Source: Aureococcus anophagefferens (taxonomy: Eukaryota > Sar > Pelagophyceae > Pelagomonadales > Pelagomonadaceae). Taken from it: 64,000 nt of DNA. The notes below the pieces were generated by a model. It ran no database searches, was not told the DNA's origin, and saw only the letters and a program-made list of their open reading frames with translations. The stretch spans positions 1,318,080-1,382,079 of the forward strand of contig NW_008705561.1 in NCBI RefSeq assembly GCF_000186865.1. The letters run 5' to 3'. The position numbers and the translations under genes were made by a program. This document shows, piece after piece, positions 22,301-33,300 of this stretch (positions are counted from its first letter, which is position 1; every line of letters begins with the position of its first letter).

Positions 22301-23723
22301 CGACGAGGTCGAGGTCGCCGTCGCCGTCGAGGTCGGCGAGCGCGGGCGCGCTGTTGGAACCGACGTCGATGCCGTCGAAGACGTCGATGCCGTCGAAGGG
22401 GTTCGTACTGCCGGTGACGGCCGCGAAGCTCGGCGACGCCGCGGACCCGACGTTCTCGTAGTAGTTGAGGACGCCCCAGTCGTCGCCCACGACGAGGTCG
22501 AGGTCGCCGTCGCCGTCGAGGTCAGCGAGCGCGGGCGTGCTGTACAAACCGACGGCGATGCCGTCGAAGGGGTTCGCGCTGCCGGTCCTGGCCGCGTAGG
22601 TCGGCGACGTGGCAGACCCGACGTTCTCGTAGTAGTAGAGGGCGCCGTTCTCTTCGCCCACGACGAGGTCGAGGTCTCCGTCGCCGTCGAGGTCGCTGAG
22701 CGCGGGCGTGCTGTTCCAACTGACGTCGATGCCGTCGAAGGGGTTCGCGGTGCCGGTGACGGCCTCGTAGCTCGGCGACGCCGCGGACCCGACGTTCTCG
22801 TAGTAGAAGAGGGCGCCGCCGGATTCGCCCACGACGAGGTCGAGGTCGCCGTCGCCGTCGACGTCGGCGAGCGCGGGCGCGCTGTAGTCACCGACGTCGA
22901 TGCCGTCGAAGGGGCTCGCGCTGCCGGTCCTGGCCACGTAGCTCGGCGCCGTCGGGGACCCGACGTTCTCGTAGTAGAAGAGGGCGCCGTCGCCTTCGCC
23001 CACGACGAGGTCGAGGTCGCCGTCGCCGTCGAGGTCGACGAGCGCGGGCGTGCTGACCCAACCGACGTCGATGCCGTCGAAGGGGTTCGCGGTGCCGGTG
23101 ACGGCCGCGTAGCTCGGCGACGCCGCGGACCCGACGTTCTCGTAGTAGTAGAGGACGCCGTAGTTTTCGCCCACGACGAGGTCGAGGTCGCCGTCGCCGT
23201 CGAGGTCGACGAGCGCGGGCGTGCTGACCCAACCGACGTCGATGCCGTCGAAGGGTCCATTTTCGAGCACCTCGACGAAGTAGTGAAAATCTCCCGAACA
23301 GCCAGACGAGTCTCGGAGTTGACAAAAGGCAGTCGAGTCGGCGGTCGGCGCTAGTACATAGGGCGTCCGGGTCGGCGCGTGCGTGGCGGTCGGCGCCGGG
23401 CTCGGCTGCGGCGTCGGCGAAAGCGCGCCCACCGTCGCGAAGTCGACCACCCAGCACGCCAGCACAAACAAGCAGCCTCTCGCCGCGCCGATCAGCCGCC
23501 CTCCGCGGCGCGCCCCGCCGCGGCGCGCCCCGCCGCGGCGCGCCCCGCCGCGCCGCGCCCCGCCGCGGCGCGCCCCGTCGCGCCGCGCGCCGTCGCGGCG
23601 CGCCCCGTCGCGGCGCGCCCCGTCGCGCCGCGCGCCGCGCGCCCGGGACGGCCCGGGTCCGCGGCCCGCTGCCCGCGGCTGCGCCGCGCCGGGGCTGCGC
23701 ATGCTTGGTAGTGTCGGCGGCAT
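10346..23723 (-). CDS. Giant membrane protein: VCBS/FG-GAP repeats, EGF-like, about 60 GCC2/GCC3 repeats, multi-pass C-terminus
   Basis: Two exons, 23723-11184 and 11128-10346, joined across a 55-nt GT-AG intron in phase 0 (TQIIL joins VFIASLM inside a membrane helix), give about 4,440 residues. Order: Arg-rich N-terminus; hydrophobic segment CLFVLACWVVDFATVGAL (signal peptide or anchor); Thr/Pro linker; ten VCBS/FG-GAP-type repeats with Ca-binding DLDGDGDLDLVVG; an EGF-like Cys block; long arrays of GCC2/GCC3 (ephrin-receptor-like) repeats of the CPAGTYS...C..C type, interrupted by three related 115-residue modules; then a Cys-rich cap and about nine TM segments with acidic cytosolic repeats. 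The tail architecture resembles stramenopile TRP-like proteins. A cell-surface adhesion or sensory role is inferred. The frame is open to an upstream ATG at 23960, but I prefer 23723; 23702 is also possible. Confidence 0.8.
10360..10790 (-). repeat. Duplicated cytosolic tail segment of the giant protein
   Basis: The C-terminal tail holds two copies of a unit reading FSEERxAEHSTTTEVEPADD, then ATDSEPP, PQPVDIQETGGDGTVGDAQ. The copy nearer the C-terminus has an extra PPRAEPPRAQ expansion. The unit is acidic and probably disordered. Confidence 0.8.
11129..11183 (-). other. 55-nt GT-AG intron in the giant gene
   Basis: On the minus strand the intron starts GTGCCTCGTC and ends GAACTTGCAG. Removing it joins two open frames in phase and restores an unbroken hydrophobic helix (QIIL-VFIASLMIFI). 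Read through, the first exon's frame turns into an unrelated Cys/His-rich tail. Confidence 0.85.
12295..12525 (-). repeat. Three acidic repeats in a cytosolic loop of the giant protein
   Basis: Three near-identical units of about 23 residues: NEEGAAEQEDSDLAENDRNT, then TT, repeated with E to S and S to G changes. They lie between the first and second TM segments, so on the cytosolic side if the large N-terminus is outside. Confidence 0.85.
18480..20560 (-). repeat. Nearly identical tandem units of about 297 bp (GCC2/GCC3 blocks)
   Basis: At least six head-to-tail units, beginning near 20505, 20208, 19911, 19614, 19314 and 19017, encode a 99-residue block with about eight cysteines (CPAGTYSATASEECATC, EVGTYS, CSSGYSS, CPVGKYKGAGAG, KYADEEGSSDCKL, AGSFV, TGASSSTA). 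A shorter unit follows. High nucleotide identity points to recent duplication or conversion, unlike the more diverged GCC2 repeats on either side. Confidence 0.85.
21620..23260 (-). repeat. Ten VCBS/FG-GAP repeat units
   Basis: Ten copies of a 45-60-residue unit with core PALxDLDGDGDLDLVVG and GxLYYYENVGS, spaced by NPFDGIDVG. Each carries a DxDGDGDxD loop of the calcium-binding FG-GAP/VCBS kind, expected to form a beta-propeller outside the cell. One unit has an extra duplicated FDGIDV (near 22375-22395). Confidence 0.85.
23508..23640 (-). repeat. GC-only minisatellite encoding Arg-rich (GARRD/GARRG) repeats
   Basis: About nine units of roughly 15 bp of the type CGCGCCCCGCCGCGG translate as GARRDGARRD then GARRGGARRG at the N-terminus of the giant protein, directly before its hydrophobic segment. 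Such a long basic n-region is unusual for a signal peptide, so this part might instead be transcribed leader or a false extension of the frame. Confidence 0.75.
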
Positions 23724-23960
23724 TCCCTTTTTCTCGTGCTGCCTCTGTCGCCCCGACTTGATCCTTGACTTTTCATTCGAAAGCTCGGCACAGCAACAAG
23801 ATTCATGGCTCTCGCCGCCCGCTGTTGTTGCCTTCAGTAACGCGAGAGCCGGCTCGGAGGCTGCGGACCGCAGGTCGACCCGGCCGATGCTGATCCCAGA
23901 CTTGCGGCCGCGGATCATGTTGGCGACGACAGCCAAAGTTGAACTCCACACCAAGGGCAA

Positions 23961-24316
23961 TCGATAAGCTGCACGAGAGCTGCTGAATGGGCCGCCTCAG
24001 CAACAACAAAGCGCCGCGCGCCGCCGGCGCCGACGGCCGACACCGCGCGCATCGAAGCGGCTCTCGCGCGCCAGCGCGCGGCGGCACCCATCCGAGATCC
24101 CGGGCTTCGCGCGTACGACGCGTCAGACTCAGGCTTCACCGGCGGCCTGAGTCAAGACCTGATCCGCGTGCGCCGTCGGCTGCCCACGGGCCGCCGACCT
24201 AGTCCCACGTTAAAGCACCCATAATAATAATAACCAACCAACCAAGCGGACCGACCCGCGCCACTACCACTGGCAATAGCCCAAAACTAAAAAAACACCG
24301 CCCACCTAGAGCTCCC
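23961..24316. other. Spacer between the myosin stop and the giant gene
   Basis: About 350 bp holding the giant gene's promoter side and the space beyond its start. Near 24220-24300 the GC content drops, with short ATAATAATA and CCAACCAACCAA runs and an A-rich stretch. No gene was recognised. Confidence 0.5.
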
Positions 24317-27300
24317 TCAGAAGCCGAAGAAGCTCGACGCGCTCGCGACGTAGGACGAGTAGGACGTGTCGAGGGCCTTGTGGCGCTCGGCGCAGCGGTC
24401 GTAGGCGGCGAGCTGGTCCTGGCCCGCGGCCTTGGCGGCCTTGAGCGCGCCCGCGCAGACGGCCGCGGAGTCGCCGAGCGTCGCGGCGTCGAGGTCGTTG
24501 CGGAGCTCGATCTGCTCGTGGAGCCGGTCGACGAGCGCGCGCGCGTCGTCGACGACGGCGCTCCGGTTCCCGCCGTCGAGGTCGACGGCCGCGGCCGCGA
24601 GCTGGAGCTGCGACTCGAGGTCCTGGATCGCGTGCTCCTTCGCGCCCGCGCGGCTCCGGAGCGCCGCGCGCGCGCGCTTCGCGCCGTAGGTCAGCGCCGA
24701 CTGGGCTTCCGCGACGCGGCGCGCGTGCTCGAGGTGGTCGTGGGCGCGCGCGATGGCGTCGCGGTCCTCGGACGCGAACGCGGCGTCGACCTCGGCGCGC
24801 GCGGACTCGAGCGCGGGCGCGAGGTCCGGCCGGAGCTCCAAAAGCTGCGTCGTGCCGCCGACGAGCGTCGCGAGCCTTTGCTTCTTGACGACGAGGGCCG
24901 TCTTCCGCCGCTTGGCCACGGCGACCTCGTTCGACGCGGCCGTCGCGATCTCCTCGAGCGTCGGTAAACTTCCGAAGGGCCGGCCCTCCGCGCGCGTGCC
25001 CTCGGCGGCCTGGAGGTCGAGCTCGTCGAGCACCTTGGCCGCGAGCTTCGCCGCGTCGCCGACGGCTAAAAGCCGCTTCCCGCCCGCGTCGGGCGCGTCG
25101 TCGTCGTCGTCGCCGTCGCCGTCGTCGGGCGCCGCGCGCGCGTCCGCGCGCGACTGCGCGAAGGCCCGCACGTAGGGCAGCAGCTCGGCGCCCGGCGGGA
25201 ACGTGCGCACGCAGAGGTAGAGCAGGCGCCAGCCGCGCGTCGCCGACGTCGCGCCGCCGTCGTTCGCCGTCAGGTGCTTGAGCAGCTGGACCAAAATTTC
25301 GTCCGCGAGGTCGCCCGCGCCGGCCTTGCCGCCCGCGACGTCGTCGCGGCCTTTCGCGAGGAGGTCGCGGGCCATCTCGTTGGGGAACTGGTGGTAGAGC
25401 TCGCCGCAGAACGTGAGCACGTCGCGGTGGCACGCGCGCGCCGCGTCGCGCCGGTCCGCGTCGTCGAGCGCGCAGACGGACGCGTGGAGCGGCGTGGACT
25501 GGTAGCGCAGGCGGCGGTCCGCGGCGCGGCGCTTCTCCCCCGGCGAGTACAAACCCTCCAGGAAGGCGTCCTCCGATTTCAACGCGCCGTAGCGCGTCCA
25601 GTGGAACGCCGCGTCCTCGCCCGATTCCGCGGGCGCGCCCGCGGCGAACGTCACGCCCGCGCCGCCGCCCGCGAGCCGGCGCTCGCAGCGCCGCAGCGTC
25701 TTCTTCGCCGCCTCGAGGCTTTTCGGCTTCGCGCCGTCCTGGTCCGCCCCGCGGAGCGCCGCGTCCAGCGCCTCCGTCTTCTGTCGCAGGTCCGCGAGCG
25801 CGGCGTCCGCGCCGCGGTCGTCCGCGGACCCGTTCGCCGCCCGCTCCGCGAGGACGGCCTTGGCCGTGCGCAGGCTCGCGGCCGCGTTTCGGTCCGCGGC
25901 GCCGACGGCGAGGTCCGCGGCGACGTCGCGCGCGCGGTCGCGCGCGCCGTCGACGGCGTCGCCGTCGAGGTCGAGGGCTCCCGCGGTCTCGAGGGCGGCC
26001 TCGAGGGCGGCGACGAGGGCCGCGGCTTTGTCGTCGTCGCCGGCGTCGTCGGCGAGGAGCTTCGCGAGGTCGAGGAGGCACTCGGCCCTGGCGACGACCG
26101 GCTTCCGGGCGGCCCACGTGCAGTCGTCGCTCTCCAAGAAGGCCGCGTCCTGGACGTCGTCGTCGGGCAGCGCCGCGAGGTGGTCGCTGACGTCGCGGCG
26201 GCAGGGCGCATCTCTCAAACCCGCGAGCAGCGCCTTGAGCTCGGGCCCGGGCCGCCGCGCGTCCACGGCCTGGCGCAGCGCGCGCGTCCGCGACGCCGCC
26301 AAATCCATGCGCTCGAGCTCGCCCCGGGCGTCGGCGAGGGCCGCGTCGCTCGCCGCGTAGGCGGCGCCGGGGCACTCGAGCGCGGCGGCGTCCGCGGCCT
26401 CGACGGCCGCGCGGAGCACGGACGAACTGGCGCGCTTCTCGAGGGCGGCGCGCGCGGCCGCGGCCGCGCGGTCCGCGACGCGGATGGCGTGGCGCGCCGC
26501 CGACGCGGCCTTGAAGGCCGGCAGTTCCGCGTAGTACTCCGCGTCGCCTAGGCACTCGTCCAAAAGCCGATCCAGCAAATCGCCGTCGCCGTCGGCCGTC
26601 GCGCGCGCGAGCGCGGCCCCGAGCGCGCCGCGCCGCTCGCGGCTCGCCGCGGCCTTGTCGTCCTCCTTGGCCCGGGCTTTGGCCAACAACGCCTCCTGCT
26701 CCACGGCCTCGAGGAGGGCCCGGGCGGCCTCGACCTCGGCCTTGCCCGCGGCCGACGCCTCCGCGACGTCCGCGGCCGCGGCGTCGCGGAGCGCCGCGCC
26801 GAGGCGGTCGACGTCGCGCGCGCCCGTCGCCGACCGCAGGCCCGCGCGCGCCGCCGCCACGGCCTCGCGCCTCGCCAGCTCCCGCGTCGCCGACGCCAGC
26901 TCGACGCCGTCCGCGAGGCCCTTCTCCCGCTTCGCGGCCGCGATCGCGCTCCGGAGCGCCAAATTCCGCGCGTCCGGCGGCGCGCCCAGCGCCGCGACGA
27001 GCTTCGCGCGCGCCTCGGCCTCGCAGTGGAGCTCGAGCATCAAATCCTCCGCCGCCTCCAGATCCTCCTCGTCGTCGGGCGCCAAGCCCAACGCCTCCGC
27101 GGCCGCGCACGCCGCGTCGAGCTCTCCCGAGTCGCGCGTCCGCGCCGCCACGGCCGCCGCGCGCCGCACCTTCTGCAAACACTTGCGCCGCAGGTTCAGC
27201 GTCTCCCGCGCCCGGCGCGCGTTCGCCATCGCCGGCGTGTCGTCGGAGAAGAGCGCGCCGGCCTCGAGGAGCAGCGCGTCCAAATCTTTGACCTGCACGC

Positions 27301-30300
27301 CCGCCGCCGGGTGCCCCGCGTCGCCGCCGACGACGCAGGCCTCGAGGCGCGCCGTCGCGGAGCGCTGGGCCTCGAACTCCTGGCGCGCGGCCTCGGCGAC
27401 GGCGATGTCCTTCGCTTCGACGTTCGCGCCGTGCGCCTCGATGAGCGCGCGGCGGATCGCCGGCGCGTCCTTCGCGTCGACGGCGGCGCGCAGGGCGAGC
27501 GTCGCGGCGCGCTTCGCGTCGCCCTTGCGCAGCGCCGTCCGCGCCTTGGCGAGCTCGCCGGCGGCCGCGCCGCGCGCCGCGCAGTCGTCGACGGCCGCGC
27601 GGAGCGCGTCGAGCCCGTCGCCGTCGCCGTCGAGCGCCGCGAGCGCGAGCGCCAGGGCCTCGCGCGCCCGCACGAGGCCGCCGAGCTTCTCGAGCACGGC
27701 CGCCGCGTCCGCGTAGGCCGGCGCGTCCTCCAAGCGCGCGACCGCGGCGTCGCTGAGCGCCGCGGCGAGCGCCTTGGCCGCGTCGCCGGCGTCGTCGCCC
27801 GGCCCGCCCAGCGCCGCCGACGCCCGCGCGGACGCGGCGGCCAGGGCGTCCTCGCAGGCCTGGCGCCGCCGCTGGAACTCGGCCTCGGCCTCGGCCTCCT
27901 CCGCGAGGCGCGCGGTCCTATCGTCCTCGGCCTGGAGCTCGCCGAGGGCCGCCTTCGCGGCCTCGACGGCGTCCTCGATGGGCGACACGTCGCCGCCGAG
28001 CGTCGCGTAGGCGTCGCCGAGCGCCGCGGACACGGCCGCGCCGTCGCGGCGCGCGACGGCGCCGCGGAGCGCGCCCGCGGCCCCTCGCTCCGCGGCGAGC
28101 CGCGCGAGCACGCGCCGCGCCGTCGCGACGTCCGCGCTCTCCGCGAAGCGCGCGGCGATCTCCGCCTCGGAGTCGCGCGCGGCGGCGGACTTTTGGAGCG
28201 CGTCGAGGGCCTCGAGGGCCGCGGACAGCGCGTCGAGATCGCGCGCGGCCGCCGCGTCGCGCGCGCGCGCCGTCGCGTCGAGGCCCGCGTCCACAAAACG
28301 CGCGCAGTCCTCGACGGCCGCCAGCTCCGGCACCTCGTCGTCAAAGCGGGCGTCGCGGGGCGCGGCAGCGGCCTCGTCGACGACGGCGCGCGCGCCCGCG
28401 AGCGCCTCGGCGTCCGGCGCGCGGCAGCATCGCGCGACCGCGCGCTTCGCGCGCGCGCCGAGCGCGCGCCGCGCCTCGAGGAGCGCCGCCAGGTCCCGGG
28501 CCGCCGCCGCCGGGCCGTCGTCCAGGCCGAGCTCCGCGGCCTCGACGAGCAGCGCTGCGCGGGGAGGAGGCGCGTGGACGGCCGCCGGCGCGCGCGCTAC
28601 GGGGGGAGAATTCTACGGGGAGCGACGGCGATGGAGCACCGTCGAGGGCCGCGGCGTCGCGCTTCACCACCGCGCCGTTGAGGGCGGCGAGGCAGTCTTT
28701 GCGCCGCTCCTCCTTCTTCGCCTCCGCCTCCTCGGACCGCTTCAGAGCGACGAGCAGCGCCTCGGCCTCGCGGACCGCGGACCCGCCGACGCCCGCGGCC
28801 TTGGCTTTGCCGATGGCGTACTGGAGCGTCAGCGGGTTCCGCGACTCGCGGGCCGCGTCCATGGCGTCCGTCGCGTCGCGCCGCGCCTTGAGGTCGTCGA
28901 GCCTCGCGCTTAGCTTCGCGACGTCGCCGCCGTCGCCGAGGCCCGCGGCGCGGCACGCGGCGAGCACGGCCTCCAGCGCCGCCGCGTCGCCGCCGTCGTC
29001 GGCGAGGGCCTTGGCCAGGGCGTCTTTCGCCGCGCGCCTCGCGACGAGGGCCGCGCGCGCGGCCTGCGCCGCGGCCGCGGGCCGCGCGGCGCCGTCGACG
29101 CCCGCGACGGCCGCGGCCTCGAGGGCCGCGTCGATGGCCTCGACGCTGTCGCCCTTGGCCGCCGCGTCGAGGGCCGCCTCGGCGTCGCGGCGCTTCGCGA
29201 GGGCCGCCTCCTCCGCGGCGCGCTCCTCCGCGGCCTGGCGCTCCCGCTCCGCGCGCGTCTGCAGCCGGTCGAGCACTTTCTTCGCCTCGTCGAGCGACTC
29301 GAGCACGCGCCCGGCGATGTCGCCGCCGAGGGCCTCGTAGCATTCGGTGACCGCCGCCGACACCTCGGCGAGGTCCTCCGTGACGACGGCCTTGCGGAGC
29401 ATCCCGTCGACGCGCGCCTCGGCCTAAGGGGTCTTTTCGCCCGACGGCAAAAAGTGAACAAACAGGACGCCGGTCGACGCGCGTCCAAACGTGCGGCGAC
29501 GCGATTGGCAACGGCGAGCTCCGGCGAGTCGCCGACGCCCGGGCCGAGCTTGGCCGCGGCGGCGAGCGCGCCCGTCAGAGCGTCGCGGTCGCGCGCGTCG
29601 GCGGCGGCCCGGAGCGCGCCGCGCGCGTCGAGCTCGCGCCGCAGGACCGCCGCGAGGTCCTCCGCGGCCGCGAGCTCCGGCACCTCCGCGTCGAGGCTCG
29701 CGTCGCGCGCGCCGCCCGCGGCCGCGAGGACCGCGGCGAGCGCGTCGAGCGCCGCCGCGTCGCGCGCGCGCTCCGCCGCCGCCGCGGCCCGCCGCAGGTC
29801 GCCGCCGAGCTGGCGCCGCTCGTCGAGCGTCGCCTTGAGCGCCGCCGCGGCGTCGACGGTGCGCGACGCGAGGCCCAGGTCCGCGGCCTCGGCGAGGAGC
29901 CCTACGGACGCGCGGCCGTCGCGGCGGTCGCGCGCGATTTCGGAAAGGGGTGGCGGGGTCTACGGGGGCCGGCGCACAGTCGAGTTTCGTGAGGTCGCGC
30001 GCCGCCGTCGCCGCGGCGAGGGCCCGGCCCGCGTCCTCGCGCCGCTCCGCGAGCGCCGCGGCCGCCTAGGTCCGCGGTCGGTCGGTTTCCCCGTTCGGTT
30101 TCTCGGGACGCCCGGCGCGCACGGCGGCCTCGCGCTTGAGCAGCGCCGCCAGGCTCCGCGCCTCGCCGAGGGCGTCGTCGCCGAGGCCGCAGCGCGCGGC
30201 CGTCGCGAGCGCGGCGTCGAGCGCGGCGGCGTCGCGCGCGGCGACCGCGCCGTCGACGGCGGCCCGGGCGTCGCGCGCGGCGACGCCCGCGGCGACGGCG

Positions 30301-33300
30301 GCCATGGCCGGCGCGAGCTCGCGGCGGTCCAGGTCCGCGTCGACGCCCGCGGCCAGCGCGGCCTCGAGCGTCGGGAGGTCGTCGCCGGATAGCGCGCGGT
30401 CCAACGCGCGCCGCGCGGTCCGCCGCGCGACCGCGGCCCCGCGCGCGGCCCGGCCGCGGTCGAGCGCCGCGCCGTCGACGAGCGCCGCCGCCGCGTCGGC
30501 CAGCGCCGCGTCGAGGGCGTCGACGTCGTCCCGGGCCGCGGCGTCGTCGAGCGCCGCGGCCGCGGCCTCGCGCCGCCGCTCCGCGTCGGCCTTGGCGCGC
30601 GCTTCCTCGGCCGCGACGCGCTCCGCCTCGTCGGCCGCGCGCACGTCCGCCGCGACGGCCTTGGCCGCGTCTAAGGCCGCGCCCAGCCCGTCCGAGAAGT
30701 GCTCGCCGCCGAGGTGCCGGAAACACTCGCGGACGGCCGCGTCGACGGCGTCCGCGTCGCGCGCGTCCGCGGCGGCCGCGAGCGCGCCCGCGGCGTCGGC
30801 CTCGTCGGCGAGGCGGTCCGCGACGCGCCGGGCCACGGCGCACTCCGGCGCGTCGACCACGCGCGGGCCGAGGCTCTTCGCCGCGGCGAGCGCGGCCGTC
30901 AGGAGATCCGCGTCGCGGCGGTCCGCGGCCTCGGCGAGGTCGCGCCGCGCCGCAAGCTCGCGGCGCACGACGTGCGCGAGGTCCTCGCAGCGGTCCAGCG
31001 ACGGCGCGTCGTTCTTCTCGCGGGCCGCGCGCGCGACGTCGCCCGCGACGAGCGCCTCCGCGGCCGCGAGCGCGTCCGCGTCGCGCGCGCGGTCCAGGCG
31101 CGCCAGCGCCCGCGCGACGTCGCGCTCCAGCGCGCGGAAGGCGTCGAGCTCGGCGGCGAGCGCCGTCGCCGCGTCGAGGGCCGGGGCGCCCGCGTCGCGC
31201 GCCTCGGCGACGGCGGCTGCGCGGTCGCGCCGACGGCTTCGGAGGAAAACTCGAGGGACGACGCCTCTCTGCTACGGGGGGTTTCGGGAGAGAACGTGAC
31301 GGGACGCGGGGGGAACGCGCCGTTGAGCGCGTCGAGGTCGCGCGCCGCCGTCGCCTTCCCGAGGCCCTCGACCGCGGCCGCGAGCCGGTCCACCTTCTTC
31401 CCGTAGGCCTCGGCCTTGGCGACGAGCGCCGCGTCGCAGCGGCCGCAGGCGACGGCCGCGGCGAGGGCGCTCTTGAACGCGTCGCCGTCCGCGTCGACGA
31501 CGGCGACGTCGAGCGCGGCGCGGAGGTCGCGCTCCGCGGCCACGGTCCTCTCGCAGGCCGCGAGCGCCGCGCGGACGTCGCCGAGCTCGGGCCCGTCGAA
31601 GCCCGCCGCGAGGCACGCCCGCTCCGCCGCGCGCAGCTCGTCGGCCGCGAGCGCCGCGTCGCCGTGTTCCACGGCGCCCAACGCGTCCGCGCAGCGCGCG
31701 GCGGCCGCGAGCTTCTGGAGCACGTAGTCGAGCTTCGACTTCGCGGCCGTCGCGTTCGCCGACGGTCGTGCGCGGCGAGGCTCGACGTCGCCGCGGCGAG
31801 CGTTCGCGTCCGGGTCCGCGAGGCGCTGGCGCTTCGCCTCCGCGTCGCGCTCCTCGGCGGCGAGGCGCTCGAGCGTCGCGCGCTCGCCCTCCCACTTGGC
31901 CAGCGTCTTCGCCGCCGCGGAGACGCGCGGCGGCGGGTCCCCGTGGTACACGTCCTCGGCGCCCTCGAGCGCCGCCGCGAGCGCGGCGATGCGGTCGCCG
32001 AGGTCGCCGTCGCCGGCCACGGCGGCCTCGACGTCGCGGACGCACGCTAATTCTTCGTCCAGGCGCGCCAGGATCTTCGACGCCGCCTCGAGCGCGTCCG
32101 CCGCCGCCGCGCTCTCGCAGGCCGCGGCGCCGTCGAGCGCCGCCGCGAGGCCGTCGCGCCGCGTCTCCAGCGGCTTCGAAAAGGACGACGCCTGCTTCGT
32201 CGCGGCGTCGAGCGCCGCGAGCGCCTCGACCTCCCGCTCGACGGCGGCGACAAAGTCCGCGCAGTCCCGGAGGTCGGCCGCGGGCACGCCCGCCGCCGCC
32301 GCGTCGCGCAGCAACGCCCGCAGCTCCGCGAGGTCCCGCGAGTCGCGCGCGCGGTCGAGCGCGCCGGGCGCGCGATTGACGATCTCGAGCTGCTTCTGCA
32401 GGCTCGCGAGCAGCGCCGCGGCGCCGGCGACGTCGGCCGCGGGCGCGTCGAGCTCCTGGGCGCGCTTGAGCAGGGCGCCGAGCTCCTTGGCGCTCGCGCC
32501 GCCCGCGGCCGCGAGCGCCCGGAGCTGCGAGACGACGTCCGCGCGCTCCTCGACCTTGGCCGCGGCCGCGGCCGCGGCGTCGACCTCGGGGCCGGCCATG
32601 CCCATGGCCCGGGCATCGTCGAGGGCCGCTTCGAGCGCCGCCGCGTCCTCGGCGCGGGCCGCGGCCACGAGGGCGGCCCGCACCTCGGGCTCGTGCTTCA
32701 GGCGGTGGCACAGCGCCTCCGCGGCCTCCAACACGGACGCGAGGCTCGCGTTGCCCGCGGCCTTGAGCTTGGCGACGGACGCGTCGAGCGCCGCGACGTC
32801 CCTCCGGTCCATGGCGGAGCGGCACTCGCCGATGATGGCCTGGAGGGCCTTCGATTCTTCCTTGAAGGCCAGGCCCCGCGCGTAGACCGCGAGGTGCTTG
32901 CCGCCGTGCGGGAGGAGGTACCAGTCGCGGAGCGCGTCCTCGCAGGCCTCGACGTCGCAGGACGCGACGGCCGCGGCCAGCTTCCGCGTGAGCCGGAGCC
33001 ACGTGCAGAGCCGGCAGCGCGCGAGGTAGCGCCGGCCGCAGGCCTGCGCGTGGAGCATGATCTTCTCCAGCGCGCGCTCCCGCGCGGCCTCGAGCTTGTC
33101 GCGCGCCGCGGCCCGGAGGAAGACCTTGGTCTTGCCCAGGGCCCACTCGCCGCTCACCAAGATCCGCTGCTTCTCGAGGCCCGCCACGAGGCTCGGGCAG
33201 CCCTTGGCGGCGACGTCGATGTAGTGGTAGCGCCGCTCGAAGTCCGCGAACTTGGACCGGAACGGGAAGCCGGCTCGACGGATCTTGCAGACCTCGAGCA

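Noticed and set aside
30066..30122. Myosin intron 2 as a third member of the 36288/44411 introner family
   Set aside because: Only loose similarity (GAGAAACCGA, GGGGAAAC, ACCG, TAG) and no convincing 8-bp target duplication in this GC-rich context; kept as a remark, not a call.
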